Positions 45,018 to 53,792 of a stretch of 64,000 nucleotides of DNA are shown here, in pieces; the stretch's first letter is position 1; every line of letters begins with the position of its first letter. Under the pieces are notes generated by a model. The model had not been told where the DNA came from, searched no databases, and was given only the letters and a program-made list of their open reading frames with translations. This DNA is from Salinicola halimionae. Lineage in GTDB: Bacteria > Pseudomonadota > Gammaproteobacteria > Pseudomonadales > Halomonadaceae. Location of the stretch: NCBI RefSeq assembly GCF_003206065.1, contig NZ_PZJQ01000004.1:759911-823910 (forward strand), read 5' to 3'. A program made the translations under genes and the position numbers.

Positions 45018-46094
45018 TCAGTTGAACAGATCCTGCTGGGCATGAGGTGCCCTGAATTGCGTGATATCCAGGCCCAGGTCGGCGCGCCGTTCCAGTCCCA
45101 AACGCGTTGCGGCGCGGCGAAAACGCTGGCCGATCATGTCGACGAACAACCCGTCCCCTCGCATGCGGTGACCGAAGCGGCTGTCATTGTTTTGGCCGCC
45201 CCGAGATTGGCGGATCAGGCTCATCACCTTGCCCGCGCGATCCGGATAGTGCGCCTCCAGCCAGGCCTCGAACAGCGGTGAAACCTCTCGCGGCAATCGC
45301 AACAACGTCCAGCTGGCGGTGCGGGCGCCGGCTTCAGCGGCATGGTTCAGGAGGGTCTCGATCTCGCTGTCGTTGATGGCGGGGATCACCGGGGCCACCA
45401 GAACGCCGACTGGCACCCCGGCTTCATGCAGGTCTCGAACGATCTTGAGCCGCGCCGCGGGAGAGGCAGTACGCGGCTCCAGAGTGCGCTTCAGTTCATT
45501 GTCGAGCGAGGTCAGGCTTACGAATACTCTAACGAGTCGGTGACGCGCCATCTCGGCGAGCAGTTCGCGGTCGCGCAGAATGAGGGTGCTCTTGGTCACC
45601 AGCGTGACCGGATGGCGGCACGCCAGCAGTAGTTCCAGCAGCGAGCGCGTCGTGCCATGTTGCGCCTCGATCGGCTGGTAGCAGTCGGTATTGCCGGAGA
45701 GATTGATCGGCCGGCAGACATATCCCGGTTTGCACAGCTCTTCTCGCAGCCGGTCGACCATGCCCGTCTTGGCGATCAGCCGTGTCTCGAAATCGATGCC
45801 GGGAGACAGGTCCCAGTAGGCGTGGCTGGGACGGGCATAGCAGTAGATGCAGCCGTGCTCGCAACCGCGATAGGGATTGAGTGAGCGGTCGAATCCCAGA
45901 TCCGGCGACTGATTCCAGGAAAGCGCCGAGCGTGGGGCTTCGAACTGCACCCGGGTGGCGATCCGAGGTGACAGTTCTTCCTGCCACCAACCGTCGTCCT
46001 CCACTGTGCTGTGGGTAGGCTGGAAACGATTGTCGGGATTGTAGGTCGCTCCGCGGCCTTTCAAAAAGCGGGAAGGGCAAGAGGGAGACGACAT
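45018..46094 (-). CDS. PA0069 family radical SAM protein (SplB-like)
   Basis: 358 residues. Radical SAM cluster motif C-x3-C-x2-C at Cys78, Cys82, Cys85 in NPYRGCEHGCIYCYARPSH, followed by NLSGNTDCYQPIE and LVTKSTLILRD. N-terminal KGRGATYNPDNRF is the PA0069/Rv2578c subgroup signature. Related to spore photoproduct lyase, and may act in DNA repair or RNA/protein modification; function unknown. A strong LexA-type box lies 30 bp upstream. Confidence 0.93.
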   Translation of the reverse strand: MSSPSCPSRFLKGRGATYNPDNRFQPTHSTVEDDGWWQEELSPRIATRVQFEAPRSALSWNQSPDLGFDRSLNPYRGCEHGCIYCYARPSHAYWDLSPGIDFETRLIAKTGMVDRLREELCKPGYVCRPINLSGNTDCYQPIEAQHGTTRSLLELLLACRHPVTLVTKSTLILRDRELLAEMARHRLVRVFVSLTSLDNELKRTLEPRTASPAARLKIVRDLHEAGVPVGVLVAPVIPAINDSEIETLLNHAAEAGARTASWTLLRLPREVSPLFEAWLEAHYPDRAGKVMSLIRQSRGGQNNDSRFGHRMRGDGLFVDMIGQRFRRAATRLGLERRADLGLDITQFRAPHAQQDLFN

Positions 46095-46122
46095 GGCAGC
46101 GACTCCTGTGGCTGGCCTCGAA

Positions 46123-46142
46123 AACTGTATTTATGTACAGTA
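46123..46142 (-). promoter_or_regulatory. LexA (SOS) box
   Basis: Minus strand TACTGTACATAAATACAGTT. CTG-N10-CAG core, 17 of 20 positions identical to the E. coli consensus, 29 bp before the radical SAM ATG. Confidence 0.8.
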
Positions 46143-46190
46143 TTGTGGGTCAGCCCGGCCGATTCGGCAAGTGGTAATTCGGGTCGCGCA

Positions 46191-48368
46191 CTAGTCGGGT
46201 TCGCGGATCAGGGTGGGCAGTGCCTGAGAAACTGGGTTCTGACGACTCGGCGTTGTCGTTGCTCTGTTCGGGACCGCATGCCCCACGATAATGTCGCTCG
46301 CTTCATTGTCATTCAATCGTTTGAGCTTAGCCGTTGCGTTATTTTGCAAGGTTTTAAATAACATTTTCTGCATAGATGTGGGGGCTTTTTCATCTTGCTC
46401 CCAAGAGATCCATTCAAGGACTGTTCTACGCGTCTGTAAGCGCAGAGAACCGTTCCACAAAGGGACGTCTGTCGATTTGCCTACGTTCGTTAGCCGGAAC
46501 GAGGTGGGCCACATTCGAATGACTAATCTCTGTGTGGAACTTCCCTGCAATGCGAGCGATGCGCTCAGGGAAGGAGGGTGTCCGTCATCAAGGCGAGGTA
46601 GGACGGGTAAGAATGTTTCGCCAGCCTCCGGAGTTAGCCACGCTAGAGTGTTTTCGAACGTCCAGGGCGTATCGACATGCCATCCTTGGCGACTCAGCGC
46701 TCGGCCCAGGGCGTCGAGCCTCCCGGCCCACTGCAGTCCCAGCGGCTCTTCCACCTCACCGGCCAGATCGACGCGATTTGTCGGGATGCCTGGAGCGCTG
46801 CCATGCCACCACTGCTGCCAGCTGATCGATTGATCCGCGGTCTCGGGGGTATACCGTTTACGATCGAGGTCGAGTTGCCGAAAGACATGGTAGGGCAATG
46901 CGATCGTCAGCGTGATCAACAGGACGGCAGCGAGGCCCTTTGCCTCCACGCGCTTCGTCTCATGCCGTTGATGAAAGATCGCGACGAGAATCGCCCAGGC
47001 GGTGCCGATGGCCATGCCCGCCACGACGTCGGCGAACCAGTGGGCGCCGAGGTAAAGTCGGGAAAAGGCAATCATCGACACCCAGAGACACGCGGCCCCG
47101 ATCACCCAGCTCCGCAAGCTGGCCGACAGATCGCGAGCGATAAGATAAGCCAGAAAACCGTACAAGACGGCATTGATGGTGGCGTGGCCGCTGGGAAAGG
47201 AAAAGAGCTCCCAACCGCTGTAAAGATTGGCGGTCGGTCGCGGCCATTGCACCCAAGCTTTAATGCCCGGTGTGAACAGAGCCGCCCCTCCCAACGCCAG
47301 CAGCCAATAACATGTGCTGCGCCAAGCCCGCCTGCTCAATAGCCAGGCTGCTATCGTCAAGGTCAGTGTAGTGGTAACGAAGCCATCTCCCATCTCCGTG
47401 ATCACCAGCATCACACTGTCGCCCCACTGGGAACGCAGGGCCTGTAGGGCATGGAAGATGGCCTGGTTGGCTTGGACCAGGGGCTCTTTCGTCACCAGGT
47501 CCTCGAGCAGACCGGCAAACACCCATAGGCATCCGAGCATCGTCAGTAAGGCCACGATAGTCAGTGTTTGCATGCCGCTTGCCGAGTGAGCCATTCGTGC
47601 CAGGTATCGACCTGCCGGTGTCCTCGGGCTCCGAGCCCAGCGCGCCAGACCCTTCTGGGCCTTCGATAAAGCCTGTTGTCCGTAGGGCGTCAGGATTCGA
47701 CGGCTTATCCATGGAATCGCCCATGCCAACGCGGCGATCAGCCCCGCCAGCACGGCCAGACGGCCGCCGATCTGTGCAAGGATCTGCAATGAGGTACCGA
47801 GGAATATGCCGGCGAGCACGTGGCTGGGGGCCCAGATCAATGCGGAGGCGATATTGACCGCGTAGAACCGGTTAGCGGGCATCCGACTCATGCCGGCCAC
47901 CAAAGGGACAAAAGCGCGGGGCCCCTGAACGAACCGCGCCGCGAAGACGCTCTTGCCGCCATGCCGCTTGAACAACGACTCGGCCTGATTCAGCCACTGC
48001 GGGTAGCGGCTGAGGGGCCATATTCGAGCGATCCGGGATGGGTAATGCGAACCTATTCAGAAAGAAAGGCCATCACCGGCAACGGCGCCCATGACGGCCG
48101 CGACAAAAAGCGGCAACGTTCCCAACGTCCCGGCACTGGCCAGCGCGCTCAAGGCCACAATCAGCATCGACCCCGGGAACAGCGCGCCGATCACGGGCAT
48201 CGCTTCCAGCAGCGCGGACAAGCCCACCACGAGATAGGCGAGTAGCGCATATCGCGATGCGATATCGGTCACCAGGCCTATGAAATGATCGAGCATCGGG
48301 GCGATCCATGAATTGTATGCGGACTGATAAGCGATAGATGGCTGAGTCAGCATTGAATCAATCAGCAT
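46191..48368 (-). pseudogene. DedA / PAP2 / LssY_C fusion interrupted by an in-frame TGA
   Basis: One continuous frame of about 725 codons with a single stop (TGA, bases 48057-48059). N-terminal DedA half (MLDHFIGLVTDIASRYALLAYLVVGL to FVAAVMGAVAGDGLSF), the stop, then IGSHYPSRIARIWPLSRYPQWLNQAESLFKRHGGKSVFAARFVQG, without frameshift. It continues into a PAP2 phosphatase (KAWVQWPRPTANL, FPSGHATINA, SRLYLGAHWFADV) and an LssY C-terminal domain. In DedA homologues a Trp usually follows GDGLSF, so TGG to TGA is the simplest change. The downstream part could restart at ATG 47975 (594 residues), which retains PAP2 and LssY. The start may be 48368 or 48296. Phospholipid or undecaprenyl-pyrophosphate phosphatase plus flippase-like role by family. 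Confidence 0.8.
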
Positions 48369-48445
48369 CAGCGATGTGCGTGGAATTGTCGTCGTGACGA
48401 GCCTAAGTCAGATATTCTGAAGAGAGCCTTATTGATCAGAAAACG

Positions 48446-48580
48446 ATGGAAAAAATCGCTTCAAGAATTCTTGGCTATGGGACTGATTCCCTTCAGGAAC
48501 TGGATATGAACAGGGAGGAAATCTATTTCCGTCTAATCTTAAATAAGGCTTATGAGATAAAATTATTCTTCTTTGAATGA
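48446..48580 (+). CDS. Candidate 44-residue small protein upstream of dgkA
   Basis: ATG 48446 opens a 44-codon frame with protein-like composition: MEKIASRILGYGTDSLQELD, then MNREEIYFRLILNKAYEIKL and FFFE. No clear Shine-Dalgarno. It lies in a strongly AT-rich stretch and overlaps a PmrA-like box and a hairpin, so it may be a leader peptide, a gene remnant or chance. Confidence 0.3.
   Translation: MEKIASRILGYGTDSLQELDMNREEIYFRLILNKAYEIKLFFFE
48538..48554 (+). promoter_or_regulatory. PmrA-like box upstream of dgkA-pap2-eptA
   Basis: CTTAAA-TAAGG-CTTATG, 126 bp before dgkA; a further perfect CTTAAG half-site is at 48590-48595. Confidence 0.45.
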
Positions 48581-48590
48581 TAATTTTATC
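48556..48590. terminator. AT-rich hairpin in the dgkA leader
   Basis: Perfect 11-bp arms GATAAAATTAT / ATAATTTTATC with a 13-nt loop. Too AT-rich for a strong terminator; may be a protein-binding palindrome or RNA leader structure. The surrounding 48369-48680 is markedly AT-rich. Confidence 0.35.
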
Positions 48591-48680
48591 TTAAGTCAAT
48601 CCTCGCAAGATGCCCTCTCTGAAGCTGGTTCAATAGTTATTGAACAGTGGGTCGCACAACGTCAGAGGGGCTAGATATTC

Positions 48681-49061
48681 GTGAAAGCTACGACAGATCA
48701 ATCCATTGCACCGCCACATAAAGGGCTGCTGCGGATATTCCACGCGACGAAGTACTCCTTATCAGGCCTGAAGCAGGCATGGCAACAGGAAGCGGCATTC
48801 CGTCAGGAAGTCGTTATCTGCGCGCTATGTCTTCCTGTCGTGCTGCTGGCGGATGTCGCCGGCTTGGAAAGGGCCATGCTCTTCGGTAGCGCGTTACTGG
48901 TCATCATCGTGGAGCTGATCAACTCGGCTCTGGAGGCGACCGTGGATCGGATCGGGCTGGAACATCATCCTCTCAGTGGCAGTGCAAAAGACATGGGGTC
49001 GGCAGCCGTTCTGGTCAGCCTGGTTCTGATGGTAGGGGTATGGCTATGCATACTTCTGTAG
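48681..49061 (+). CDS. dgkA: Diacylglycerol kinase
   Basis: 126 residues from GTG 48681. Trimeric membrane enzyme; three TM helices. Signature residues in EAAFRQEV, VELINSALEATVDRIG and LSGSAKDMGSAAV match DgkA. Phosphorylates diacylglycerol to phosphatidate, recycling the DAG released when EptA takes phosphoethanolamine from PE. The stop overlaps pap2 by 22 bp, giving a tight operon with pap2 and eptA. Base composition is lower in GC than surrounding genes. Confidence 0.94.
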   Translation: MKATTDQSIAPPHKGLLRIFHATKYSLSGLKQAWQQEAAFRQEVVICALCLPVVLLADVAGLERAMLFGSALLVIIVELINSALEATVDRIGLEHHPLSGSAKDMGSAAVLVSLVLMVGVWLCILL

Positions 49062-49822
49062 ATTTCGAACGTCACCTTTTGCGTTTGTGTTACGGATGGC
49101 TTTTTTTTATTCCGCTGATGTTGTTTTTCCACCTTTATGGCATTGATTTTCATATTGCCGATTATCTTTATCAGTGGGAAGGCGGGCAATGGCTGCTGAG
49201 AGATAATGTCATCGCCAAATCCGTCTTTCATGATGACGGTCGCACATTGAGCGAGTTGATGGGTGTCGTACTAATCGTGTTGACCGTGACCGCTTTCCTG
49301 AAAAAAGGATGGAATCACTGGCGTCGGCCTCTTCTCTATCTTATAGCAGCAGTCACCGCATCGACCGTGACCGTCAGTCTTATCAAGAATGCCATCAGTA
49401 TGGATTGCCCTTGGGACCTGGCCCGCTACGGCGGCAATCTGCCCTTTATTGGCCTATGGGAAGTTCGCCCTGCCGGCATGCCCGACACCGCATGTTTTCC
49501 CGCCGGACATGCCAGCGCGGGCTATGCCTGGATCGCCCTGTATTTTTGTCTGACCGTCATGGTACCGCAATGGAAGCTTCTTGGCTTGGCCATTGGGCTG
49601 GGAATGGGTTTGGCCTTTGGCATCGATCAACAACTCAGAGGCGCCCATTTCTTATCCCATGACTTATTCACGCTCATGATCTGCTGGTCATGCAGCGCCC
49701 TCCTGGGGTGGCTGATGTTGAGACATGTCAGTGTGGATCTGGAATCGAAAGAACCGCTCTCATCAGCGGGTTACCAATCCGCTAGAACCCCTGCTCATTA
49801 TGTGAAAAAGGAGGGGGTATGA
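49040..49822 (+). CDS. PAP2-family phosphatase (LpxE/LpxT-like or mcr-associated PAP2 type)
   Basis: 260 residues, about six TM helices. The acid-phosphatase motifs are KNAISMDCPWDLARYGG, FPAGHASAGYA and RGAHFLSHDLFT, holding the catalytic His residues and the supporting Asp. This pattern resembles PAP2 proteins encoded beside eptA/mcr genes. Likely acts on lipid A phosphates or polyprenyl pyrophosphates at the periplasmic face. Its stop overlaps eptA (ATGA). An internal ATG two codons downstream is an alternative start. Confidence 0.92.
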   Translation: MAMHTSVDFERHLLRLCYGWLFFIPLMLFFHLYGIDFHIADYLYQWEGGQWLLRDNVIAKSVFHDDGRTLSELMGVVLIVLTVTAFLKKGWNHWRRPLLYLIAAVTASTVTVSLIKNAISMDCPWDLARYGGNLPFIGLWEVRPAGMPDTACFPAGHASAGYAWIALYFCLTVMVPQWKLLGLAIGLGMGLAFGIDQQLRGAHFLSHDLFTLMICWSCSALLGWLMLRHVSVDLESKEPLSSAGYQSARTPAHYVKKEGV

Positions 49823-51447
49823 GAAAAATTACCAAATTTTTGAGTCGCCGCCCCGTTATTAGTCCCGAGCTTTTAACCTTAATCGTCTCGATTTCGTTTA
49901 CGCTTTTCTATAATGGGCCGTTCTGGGAGAAAGTGTTTGAAATGCACGCTCCTGGCGTGCCAGCATCGTGGCTGACGCTGCTGGGGTATGGCGTGTTGAT
50001 GACCCTGTTGCAATATGTCGTCTTCATGCTGATCGCAACACGTTATACCGTCAAGCCTGTCCTGATATTATTGATATTGACAGCAGCAAGTGTCAGTTAT
50101 TTTACCGCTGCCTATCATACCTATTTCGACACCACGATGGTCGTCAATACGCTCCAGACCGATGCTCATGAGGCGGGCGAGCTGCTGACCGTTGGGTTGT
50201 TCGAGCATCTGTTGCTCTTTGCGATATTGCCGATCGTGATTCTGTTGAGGTTCCGGGTGTCGACGGTCCGCTGGAAAACCGCACTCCTGAGAAAGATCGC
50301 TTACTTTTCCGGGGGAGTCGTTCTGTTGATCGGCAGCGCGCTGTTGATTTATCAAAGTCTCGCTTCGGAGATGCGTAATAATCCTGAGATGAGATATCTG
50401 CTAACACCCGGTAACTATGTTGTCTCATTGGCAAGAGTGCTGACGGCTAGCGAGAAGAACAAGGTGAAGGCGAAGATACCCTTGACCTCTGACGCGATCT
50501 ACGTGGGTGATGTCAAGCCCAAGCTAATCATGATGGTGGTGGGTGAGACAGTCCGTGCCGCCAACTGGGGGCTTAATGGTTACGAGCGACAGACGACCCC
50601 GGAGCTTGCCAAACGCGATCTGGTCAACTATCCGGATGTGAGTTCTTGCGGCACGAGTACGGCCGTCTCGGTTCCGTGTATGTTTTCTCCGTGGGGGCGA
50701 GACGACTATGATGGCAGCGCGATAGAGCAGCATGAGTCGCTGCTGGATGTCCTGAAGTTGGCGGGCTTCGATGTCCTCTGGATCGACAATCAGTCCGGCT
50801 GCAAAGGCGTCTGTGAACGGGTGACGAGTATCAAGATGGACGCATCGACCCATCAACCGGGTTGTACGAAAAATGAATGTTTTGACGATTCGCTACGGGA
50901 AGCGCTGGAAGATAGAACGAAGGATCTCAAGAAGAATACGGTCATTGTTCTGCATGAAATGGGCAACCATGGTCCTAGCTATTACAAGCGCTATCCCAAG
51001 GCCTATGAAACATTCACCCCCGTGTGTCGCGAAGACGACCTCAGTCAATGTGATATGCAAAGCATCAAGAATGCTTATGATAATGCGATATTGTATAACG
51101 ACCATGTATTGTCCGGCATGATCGACTACCTAGAGAGCCAGGACGCCGTAGATGCGACGTTGCTTTACGCCTCTGATCATGGTGAATCGCTGGGGGAGAA
51201 TGGCGTCTATCTTCATGGGCTACCCTATTTGATTGCGCCTGATGAGCAGACGCATGTCCCCATGATCTGGTGGCTTTCCAAATCTATCCTGCAAGATGAA
51301 AATATCGACTACAGCTGCATTCAGTCAGAGGCTGCATCTCAGCATAGTCACGCGAACCTGTTTCACACCATCCTGGGTTTGGCCCAAGTGAAAACGGATA
51401 TTTACGACGCCAAAAAGGATATGATCGCTTCCTGTCAGTCGTCTTGA
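49819..51447 (+). CDS. eptA: Lipid A phosphoethanolamine transferase, EptA/PmrC/MCR family
   Basis: 542 residues: five N-terminal TM helices (to about 180) and a periplasmic alkaline-phosphatase-fold domain. All key residues are present: Glu243 (GETVR), nucleophile Thr281 in CGTSTAVSVPC, His384 (NHGPSYYKRYP), Asp453-His454 (ASDHGESLGE) and His466 (YLHG). Cys277 and Cys287 and other Cys pairs match the disulfides of MCR-type enzymes. Transfers phosphoethanolamine from PE to lipid A, lowering its negative charge; family members confer polymyxin resistance, but activity here is not shown. It ends a dgkA-pap2-eptA operon of foreign-looking composition. Preceded by AGGAGG-like sequence. Confidence 0.95.
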   Translation: MRKITKFLSRRPVISPELLTLIVSISFTLFYNGPFWEKVFEMHAPGVPASWLTLLGYGVLMTLLQYVVFMLIATRYTVKPVLILLILTAASVSYFTAAYHTYFDTTMVVNTLQTDAHEAGELLTVGLFEHLLLFAILPIVILLRFRVSTVRWKTALLRKIAYFSGGVVLLIGSALLIYQSLASEMRNNPEMRYLLTPGNYVVSLARVLTASEKNKVKAKIPLTSDAIYVGDVKPKLIMMVVGETVRAANWGLNGYERQTTPELAKRDLVNYPDVSSCGTSTAVSVPCMFSPWGRDDYDGSAIEQHESLLDVLKLAGFDVLWIDNQSGCKGVCERVTSIKMDASTHQPGCTKNECFDDSLREALEDRTKDLKKNTVIVLHEMGNHGPSYYKRYPKAYETFTPVCREDDLSQCDMQSIKNAYDNAILYNDHVLSGMIDYLESQDAVDATLLYASDHGESLGENGVYLHGLPYLIAPDEQTHVPMIWWLSKSILQDENIDYSCIQSEAASQHSHANLFHTILGLAQVKTDIYDAKKDMIASCQSS

Positions 51448-51986
51448 GTCATCTATGGGCTTCAGATCGATGCACAACGGCGTCTCTTCGGAGCGCCGTT
51501 ACAAGTCAAAGGATTAGATATAAGATCCCGCTTTCACGGGCTGCCGTTTTGTCAACTGTGCAACCCTCTTCAAAATTCTTCTCCTATACCTCGGTTTTCG
51601 GAAACGTCATGGCGTTAAAGGTTGTTGGCTTTTATTCTGGCATCGGTCTTTAACGCTTTTAGCAATATCGCGATCCACAATCGCTGTCGATATCGTGGCG
51701 GTGGCCGCCGATCACAGTCGGCGAGGTTTGCTTTACGGCAATCCTGGCCGGACCTGCGGCTACCTCTTCGAGGAAAAGACGCATGGCCTAATCGATAAGG
51801 GTGGTGTTGGAGCGTGGCGTCTCGTAGGCAACGCTGTGCCTTTAGCGCTCCGGTCGCCAGGCATTCGTGGGCATCGTCGAACATCGTGATGTGGATCGTT
51901 GAAGAATTTGGTCACTTTGCCGATACCTTTCCAAAGGCTTCTGGCTAGGCGTTGACAGCGCCTGGAAGCCACAGAGAGGAAGTTTC
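51448..51986. other. 540-bp region without a recognisable gene
   Basis: Short frames exist on both strands (for example 51695-51889 plus and 51615-51884 minus) but none shows a Shine-Dalgarno or family resemblance. It marks the boundary between the low-GC dgkA-pap2-eptA cassette and normal-composition DNA, and may contain decayed sequence. Confidence 0.5.
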
Positions 51987-53792
51987 GTGATGGCCAATGC
52001 CCTCGATACTCAGACGATCGATGAATACGAGCGCAGACGTTTATTGACGCTGCGGCAGCTGAACCTGCTGGATACCCCGCCTAGTGAGAGTTTCGATCGC
52101 ATCACGCGCATCGCCAGCGAGCTTTTCAATCTACCCATCGCCGCCGTCTCGCTGACCGACGAGGATCGTCAATGGTTCAAGTCGCGGGTGGGGGTCGATC
52201 ACTGGGAGATACCGCGATTCAAGGCGTGTTTTGGAGAGGTGGCGGATTCCTCTCAGGTGCTGGTGCTGCCGGATCTGCTCGAATCACCGCACTATTGCAA
52301 CAGCCCCCTGGCGAAATCAGGCATTCGCTTTTATGCCGGGGCACCACTGCGAACTTATGACGGCTATACGCTGGGCGCGATGTGTGTACTGGGTAGCGAG
52401 CCGCGGAGCGTGACCGAACATGAGATAAACGTCCTGCAGGATCTGGCAGCGATGGTCATGGCCCAGATCGAATTGCAGCATGCCTTCGGCAGACTCGATC
52501 CGCTCACCGGGCTGTACAACAGCAGCAAGTTTCTCGAGGATCTCGAGGACCGGGCCCGGGATCGCGCTGGCGCAAGCTGTTTCGCGCTTTACATAGAGCT
52601 GATCGATATCGCCGAGATGTATTCGTTGCAGCGCGTTTTGGGGCCGGCTTGTCTCGACGAAGTGGCGCGTGAAGCTGCCATGCGACTCCAACTACAGCTA
52701 GGCGTCGCCACAGTGCTTTACCAGGTAGGCCCGGGGCAGTACGTGCTCATTTTGGACAGCACCGAGCGCTGCCTGAATGATTGCGAAGCGCTGGACAGGG
52801 CGTTACATCTCAGGCAGTTGTTGTTGAGCATGCCGTTAGGGGATGCGGCGCCTTTCATGTTGCATCCCGTGGTGGGGGTGGCGCCTTTCCGGCTGGGCGA
52901 GATCGCCCCGGTCGATGTACTGCGAATCGCTCACAGTGCCTGTCAGTCCGCCCGCGATAGCGAAGCCGGCGTAAGCCTATTCTCCTCGTCCCTGGATGAG
53001 CAGCATCTTCGACGCTTTGCGCTGATCAGTGGCTTTCGTCACGCCCTTGAGGATACCGGACAACTACAGCTGGTCTATCAGCCGAGAGTATCCCTGATAA
53101 CGGACGATTGTGTGGGCGTGGAAGCGCTCGTTCGGTGGGAGCACCCAGTCCTGGGCGCGATCTTCCCCGACGAATTTATCCCGCTCGTCGAAAATACGCC
53201 CATGATCCGGTCGTTGACCGATTGGGTTCTTCGCCATGCCATCGATCAGGCCGGAATATGGTACCGCCGTGGCCTGGTGTTACGGGTGTCCATCAATATC
53301 TCTGCAGCCAACCTCGCAGAGTCGGATTTCACCGCTCGGCTCAAGACGTATCTGGCCGAGCAGGCGTTGCCGGTAGTGGGCCTCGAGCTGGAGCTGACCG
53401 AAAGCGCGCTGATCGGCAACACCCGGACCGCCGTCGAAGCGCTCGATGTCCTGGTGGAAGCCGGCATCAGGATCGCCATCGATGACTTTGGTACCGGCTA
53501 TAGCAGCCTGGCCTACTTGCAGGAAGTGCCGGCCGACGTGATAAAGATCGACCGTTCATTCGTCGCTCAGATCGATCACGAAGTGCGCAGCCAGACCCTG
53601 ATCAAGGCGATGATCTCCATGGCTCATGATCTTGACTATCACGTGGTTGCCGAAGGGGTGGAAACCCCGGAAAGTTACCAGATGCTGCAGGCACTGGGCT
53701 GCGACGAAGCGCAAGGTTACTGGATGGCCCGGCCAATGACCGTCGAGGCCTTCGACGATTGGTTGGCTGCTCGACATGAGAACTGCCCGTGA
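51987..53792 (+). CDS. GAF-GGDEF-EAL cyclic-di-GMP phosphodiesterase
   Basis: 601 residues. GAF domain 20-165 (FDRITRIASELFNLPIAAVSLTDEDRQWFKSRVG to GAMCVLG), a GGDEF domain 170-325 and an EAL domain 350-600. The GGDEF signature is degenerate (YQVGPGQYVLIL), so cyclase activity is unlikely. The EAL domain is intact: VEALVRWEHP, NISAANL, LELTESA, DDFGTGYSSLAYL, IDRSFV, EGVET, ARPM. Predicted to hydrolyse c-di-GMP under control of the GAF input. Preceded by AGAGAGGAAG. ATG 51990 is equally possible as start. Confidence 0.93.
   Translation: MMANALDTQTIDEYERRRLLTLRQLNLLDTPPSESFDRITRIASELFNLPIAAVSLTDEDRQWFKSRVGVDHWEIPRFKACFGEVADSSQVLVLPDLLESPHYCNSPLAKSGIRFYAGAPLRTYDGYTLGAMCVLGSEPRSVTEHEINVLQDLAAMVMAQIELQHAFGRLDPLTGLYNSSKFLEDLEDRARDRAGASCFALYIELIDIAEMYSLQRVLGPACLDEVAREAAMRLQLQLGVATVLYQVGPGQYVLILDSTERCLNDCEALDRALHLRQLLLSMPLGDAAPFMLHPVVGVAPFRLGEIAPVDVLRIAHSACQSARDSEAGVSLFSSSLDEQHLRRFALISGFRHALEDTGQLQLVYQPRVSLITDDCVGVEALVRWEHPVLGAIFPDEFIPLVENTPMIRSLTDWVLRHAIDQAGIWYRRGLVLRVSINISAANLAESDFTARLKTYLAEQALPVVGLELELTESALIGNTRTAVEALDVLVEAGIRIAIDDFGTGYSSLAYLQEVPADVIKIDRSFVAQIDHEVRSQTLIKAMISMAHDLDYHVVAEGVETPESYQMLQALGCDEAQGYWMARPMTVEAFDDWLAARHENCP

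Noticed and set aside
48057..48059. Selenocysteine at the in-frame TGA
   Set aside because: The DedA position is normally Trp, there is no cysteine counterpart, and no bacterial SECIS-like hairpin is evident right after the codon.
51600..51653. Short frame MALKVVGFYSGIGL, similar to the start of cytosine methyltransferases
   Set aside because: Stops after 14 residues and nothing methyltransferase-like follows in any frame.
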